From assembly GCF_932526225.1 (NCBI RefSeq), contig NC_064046.1, forward strand, positions 12,383,208 through 12,447,207: a DNA stretch of 64,000 nt, given 5' to 3'. The stretch is from Nematostella vectensis. Taxonomy: Eukaryota; Cnidaria; Anthozoa; Actiniaria; Edwardsiidae. The notes beneath the pieces are model-generated. The model made no database searches. It was not told the origin of the DNA and saw nothing but the letters and a program-made list of their open reading frames with translations. The position numbers and the translations under genes are program-made. This document shows positions 60,245 to 64,000 of the stretch, piece by piece; within the stretch, counting starts at the first letter, position 1; every line of letters begins with the position of its first letter.

Positions 60245-60455
60245 ACAACAAATTTGCCGTGTTGCACTGCGGTCTTGCTTTAGCCAAAAGAGAATGGCAA
60301 AGTATTACAAATTCCCGTGTTGCACTGTGGTCTTAAGCCAAAAGGGAATGGCAAAGGATTACAAATTCCCGTGTTGCACTGCGGTCTTAAGCCAAAAGGG
60401 AATGGCAAAGGATTACAAATTCCCGTGTTGCACTGCGGTCTTGCTTTAGCCAAAA
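60245..60455. repeat. ~58 bp tandem repeat, four copies
   Basis: The unit contains CCCGTGTTGCACTGCGGTCT and AATGGCAAAGGATTACAAAT. Confidence 0.85.
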
Positions 60456-60522
60456 GAGAGCGGGCGGTCGGGCGGGCGGGCGGGTCGGGCGGGCGGGCGG
60501 GCGGGCCGCTGGGCGGTCAGCG
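60456..60522. repeat. GGGCGGGC simple repeat
   Basis: GC-rich runs just upstream of the retrotransposon frame; may be its 5' UTR or promoter, or host DNA. Confidence 0.8.
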
Positions 60523-60589
60523 GTAATCAAGCCTATCGGACGTGTTCAATTCTGTTCCGATTCAAATGTGATTTTGCCATCTTTTCACT

Positions 60590-63500
60590 ATGGCAATGGC
60601 TCTCCAACTACCCATAACTATTCTTGCCATCGTACTTAATGTACTGGACAGCTCAGTCAGCGAGGTTTGTTCGTCTGAGGCGCCATTCGCGATACCCGGT
60701 GTTCAAGGTAACTTGGAGTTTAAAGCCAGTTCATTCAAAGTCAATCAGCCAAGAAGCTCTGCATTTGCATTCATTAATTCACTGTCAAGGCAGCGTCACG
60801 GCCGAATGCTTGGCCCTGTTTTGAACGATTGTACGTCGTCTCGCATCTCATTGATCCTTATAATTATGGCAAATGACTGTTTAACGATGAACCCGGGCCC
60901 CGTTAAAGATCCTTGTGGCATCTGTCAAAAGCCAACTAGATCGAACCAAAGAGCGATTCAGTGTGACGAGTGCGACATGTGGTATCATACGAAGTGTATT
61001 GCCATGACGGCTCAATCTTATGACAGATTGGGTAGTGTCTCCCAGCTTGCGTGGCTGTGCAATAAATGCCTTTTCCCAAACTTCTCGACGACGTTCCTGT
61101 TAAACGAAATGGATCTTTGTCACGAAAACCGCTTTGAAAGTCTCTCATCTGATTCAACAATAAGCAGCGACCCGGGATCACCTTTGTTTACGTCTAGCCC
61201 TTCAAGATTCCATGATCCCCAAGGGAACCGAGTCAAGATAACACGGAGAAAGTTAAAGATCCTCTCTCTTAACTGTAACGGGCTAAAAAGCCCGGCCAAA
61301 AAGTCGCAGTTTCAATCTCTTGTCGCACTGCATGACCCGGACGTTATTCTCGGCTGCGAATCAAAGATAAACGCTATTATTCCCACTTATTCAATCTTTC
61401 CTGAAAATTATGAAGTATATCGGAGAGATAGGACGGCTTCCGGTGGAGGTGTTTTTATAGCTGTTCGCAACGATCTGACTGCAGTGGAAGAACGGGGTCT
61501 CGACGTCGATGGGGCCGAAATGATAACAGCATCTATCCATCTCGCAAAGCGGAAGAAACTTTTTCTAACTAGTTTCTATCACCCCCCAACCGACCAGGAG
61601 GGACTCGGTCTGTTAGACGACTACTTATGCAAACTGTTCACCAAATACCAGCAGTGCCCTAATGCAATCATAGGGGGTGACTTTAACTGCTCGGGTATTG
61701 AATGGTCAAGCGGCGAGGCTGTACTCACTCCACCTGTTCACAGCTGGGACCTCGCCCTTATTGCGTTGGCGGAAAAATATGGATTATCACAGCATGTTAA
61801 GTCTCCAACTCGATATGATAGCTTCTTGGACCTTGCATTCTCGTCTAAACCTGGCCTTGTTAATGCATGTCATGTTACGTCGGGTCTAAGTGATCACAGC
61901 GCGGTTTTATTTGAAGTTGACCTTGCTCCAAAATACATCCCCAAGCCCCCACGTAAGATTCATCTTTACCATAAAGCGGACATGGCTGCGTTAAAAGAAC
62001 ACATCGCATCCTTCCATAGGGACTATGCTGCATCGCACATGGAAAGATCCGTGGAGGAAAATTGGAATGCTATCTCAACTTGCATTAGTGATGCTATGGA
62101 GAGGTTTATTCCATCCAAGACTTCGAAAACAAAGCGACACCTCCCCTGGATAGGCGCGCCCATCAAAAAATTGATGCGCAAACGCGACCGCGCCTTCAAA
62201 AAGTCCAAACGGACTGGGAAGGAAAAAGACCATGTGAACTATAAACGCCTAAGGAACATTGTAAGCAACAGCATCAAGGAATCACACAATAACTACGTGA
62301 GTGAGATTATGAAGGGGATTGACCTTGAATCTGATGAACCTAGGCCGAACGGAGTGAAGAGGGCGTGGTCATATCTGAAACTCTTACGCTCAGAGTCACT
62401 AGGGATACCCACTCTATTCTGGGAGGGACGGGTTTGCGCGAATGACAAATGTAAAGCTGAGGCGCTAAGGGCACAGTATGACAGTGTATTCACGCAGGAA
62501 GATAATCTTAATGTTCCCACTCTCGGCGCGTCCCCTCACCAAGACATCAAAGACATCTCCTTCTCTGTTAACGGCGTTAGAGTACAACTCGATAACATCC
62601 GTGTAGACAAGGCGTGTGGCCCAGATGCCGTCCCAGCCAGAGTCCTGAAGGAGGCTGCAACAGAACTCGCACCTATCCTTACATTACTGTTCGAGCAGTC
62701 GATGAAGGATGGCGTACTCCCTACTGTGTGGAAGGACGCGAACATATCAGCCATTTATAAGAAGGGTCTAAGATCTGACCCACAGAACTATCGCCCAGTA
62801 TCTTTAACATCCTTGGTCTCCAAACTGATGGAACACATTGTCTCAAAACACATAATGTGTCACCTGTCCGCAAACAACATCATTACTCAGCTACAGCATG
62901 GTTTCCTGAAAGGCCTCTCTTGCTCCACCCAACTAATATCTGTTATTCATGATTGGTCGTCGGTCCTGAACGACCATGGGCAAGTTGACGTGGTATTTCT
63001 TGATTTCGCCAAGGCGTTCGATTCAGTCCCTTACGAACGCCTACTGATCAAGGCCGAGTTCTATGGAATCAGAGGAAGACTCTTACTGTGGTTAAGGCAC
63101 TTTCTTACCAACAGAAGACAGCGAGTGGTCGTGAACGGGGCCTCTTCTACCTGGTCCCCTGTGCTATCAGGCGTACCTCAGGGCACGGTCTTAGGACCGA
63201 TATTATTCCTGCTCTTCATAAACGACCTGCCATCTGGCATCAAATCACACGTGAAACTGTTTGCCGACGACAGCGTCCTATACCGCCCAATTAAGAGCCT
63301 TGATGACCACCACGCCCTACAGCAAGATCTTCACCACCTTGAACGATGGGCAGAACAGTGGCAGATGAAGTTTGCGCCCAAAAAATGTTACGTCATGACC
63401 ATCACTTTAAAACGCGACAAGTCCCAGTTCCCATACCATTTGTGTGGAACCACACTGGAGGGGGTTAGCGTTCAAAAATACCTTGGAGTCCACATTTCTA

Positions 63501-64000
63501 CATCTCTCAATTGGTCAAAGCACACGGAGGAAGTCAAGAAGAAGGCTAACGCAGTATTGGGTATCCTACAAAGAAATTTATCTTCCTGCCCAGCTGCGGT
63601 TAAAGAGCAAGCCTACAAGGCGCTGGTACGGCCACTGGTGGAGTACGGGACGGAAGCATGGAGCCCCCACACTAAGAAGGACATTCAAAAAGTTGAATCT
63701 GTACAACGCCGCGCTGCCAGATTTGTGTGCAACGACTACGGAAGGCATAGCAGCGTCACGAATATGCTGACTCACCTAGGATGGCACCAACTAGAACTTA
63801 GGCGAACAGTATTCGACTCTGTCATGTTTTATAAGATCCACCACGGGCTAGTAAAAATCGATTTCCCGAGTGATGTAATTCGCAAACCTGGTTCCTACGC
63901 AACCAGGTCAAGCGTCAGGAACACATGCCAACTTACACTCCCGCCTCCCAGTATAAACCAATTCAAATACTCCTTCTTTTCAAGAACTATCCCCGTTTGG
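60590..64000 (+). CDS. non-LTR retrotransposon ORF (PHD-endonuclease-reverse transcriptase), 3' partial
   Basis: One frame stays open for 1,137 codons from the ATG at 60590 (preceded by an in-frame TGA) to the window edge. The N-terminus is hydrophobic, MAMALQLPITILAIVLNVLD. A second hydrophobic patch runs into TMNPGP (NPGP at about 101-104), like a degenerate 2A signal. A PHD finger follows (CGIC, CDEC, WYHTKC, CNKC; about 109-160). Next is an apurinic-type endonuclease (LSLNCNG, IIGGDFNC, SGLSDHSAV; about 220-440). The reverse transcriptase has NYRPVSLTS, LDFAKAFDSVP, SGVPQGTVLGP and the catalytic FADD (about 890). The style fits the CR1/L2/Jockey group. ORF and catalytic residues are intact, so this copy is young and may be active. 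No separate ORF1 is visible upstream. Confidence 0.92.
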   Translation, partial: MAMALQLPITILAIVLNVLDSSVSEVCSSEAPFAIPGVQGNLEFKASSFKVNQPRSSAFAFINSLSRQRHGRMLGPVLNDCTSSRISLILIIMANDCLTMNPGPVKDPCGICQKPTRSNQRAIQCDECDMWYHTKCIAMTAQSYDRLGSVSQLAWLCNKCLFPNFSTTFLLNEMDLCHENRFESLSSDSTISSDPGSPLFTSSPSRFHDPQGNRVKITRRKLKILSLNCNGLKSPAKKSQFQSLVALHDPDVILGCESKINAIIPTYSIFPENYEVYRRDRTASGGGVFIAVRNDLTAVEERGLDVDGAEMITASIHLAKRKKLFLTSFYHPPTDQEGLGLLDDYLCKLFTKYQQCPNAIIGGDFNCSGIEWSSGEAVLTPPVHSWDLALIALAEKYGLSQHVKSPTRYDSFLDLAFSSKPGLVNACHVTSGLSDHSAVLFEVDLAPKYIPKPPRKIHLYHKADMAALKEHIASFHRDYAASHMERSVEENWNAISTCISDAMERFIPSKTSKTKRHLPWIGAPIKKLMRKRDRAFKKSKRTGKEKDHVNYKRLRNIVSNSIKESHNNYVSEIMKGIDLESDEPRPNGVKRAWSYLKLLRSESLGIPTLFWEGRVCANDKCKAEALRAQYDSVFTQEDNLNVPTLGASPHQDIKDISFSVNGVRVQLDNIRVDKACGPDAVPARVLKEAATELAPILTLLFEQSMKDGVLPTVWKDANISAIYKKGLRSDPQNYRPVSLTSLVSKLMEHIVSKHIMCHLSANNIITQLQHGFLKGLSCSTQLISVIHDWSSVLNDHGQVDVVFLDFAKAFDSVPYERLLIKAEFYGIRGRLLLWLRHFLTNRRQRVVVNGASSTWSPVLSGVPQGTVLGPILFLLFINDLPSGIKSHVKLFADDSVLYRPIKSLDDHHALQQDLHHLERWAEQWQMKFAPKKCYVMTITLKRDKSQFPYHLCGTTLEGVSVQKYLGVHISTSLNWSKHTEEVKKKANAVLGILQRNLSSCPAAVKEQAYKALVRPLVEYGTEAWSPHTKKDIQKVESVQRRAARFVCNDYGRHSSVTNMLTHLGWHQLELRRTVFDSVMFYKIHHGLVKIDFPSDVIRKPGSYATRSSVRNTCQLTLPPPSINQFKYSFFSRTIPVW
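60590..64000 (+). mobile_element. CR1/L2-like LINE, 3' end outside window
   Basis: The mobile element containing the open frame above. Its 5' limit is not certain; the GC-rich repeat at 60456-60522 and 58 bp repeat may lie inside or outside it. The 3' UTR and tail are beyond the window. Confidence 0.85.

Noticed and set aside
15938..60455. Possibility that one of the many arrays is a CRISPR
   Set aside because: Units are contiguous or degenerate without unique spacers, and the context is a eukaryotic genome.

Overview
This window looks like nuclear DNA of an early-branching animal, most likely a cnidarian (probably an anthozoan such as a sea anemone; inference). It is AT-rich, its genes are cut into many short GT-AG exons, introns and gaps are full of minisatellites and terminal-inverted-repeat (TIR) elements, and it carries a clear CYLD deubiquitinase. 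The gene models below were built by eye from reading frames, splice sites and phase continuity; none rests on RNA or database evidence.

Layout. 0.5-4.3 kb (+): an intron-split tyrosine-recombinase gene with H-x-x-R, G-R-W and tyrosine motifs. 5.9-8.5 kb: two near-identical 1.2 kb direct repeats. 9.6-19.6 kb (+): a complete 14-exon CYLD gene (three CAP-Gly domains, a USP domain with inserted B-box). 20.9-23.8 kb (-): a secreted protein with three LDL-receptor class A modules and an Ala-rich C-terminal helix. 26.2-31.0 kb (-): an 848-residue membrane protein with one segment resembling the M2-M3 region of Cys-loop receptors and a very long polar tail; an internal exon is duplicated and its exon/donor junction has become a minisatellite. 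33.0-35.2 kb (+): a 121-residue secreted Ala-rich helical protein. 37.3-52.4 kb (-): a complete 23-exon dihydroxy-acid dehydratase (IlvD) gene, notable because animals are generally said to lack branched-chain amino-acid synthesis. A candidate divergent exon starts 150 bp away on the other strand. 57.9-59.5 kb (+): a two-exon TMEM151-family membrane protein whose 3' end is tandemly duplicated. 60.6-64.0 kb (+): an uninterrupted non-LTR retrotransposon reading frame (NPGP motif, PHD finger, endonuclease, reverse transcriptase) that runs off the window.

The genes do not form a pathway; they are ordinary neighbours in a compact invertebrate genome. A recurring theme is local tandem duplication landing on exon boundaries: the CYLD exon 13 acceptor, a dehydratase acceptor, the donor array of the 848-residue gene and the TMEM151-like 3' end. 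The strongest candidates for something new are the animal dehydratase, the intron-split recombinase, the 848-residue protein and the two Ala-rich secreted proteins.
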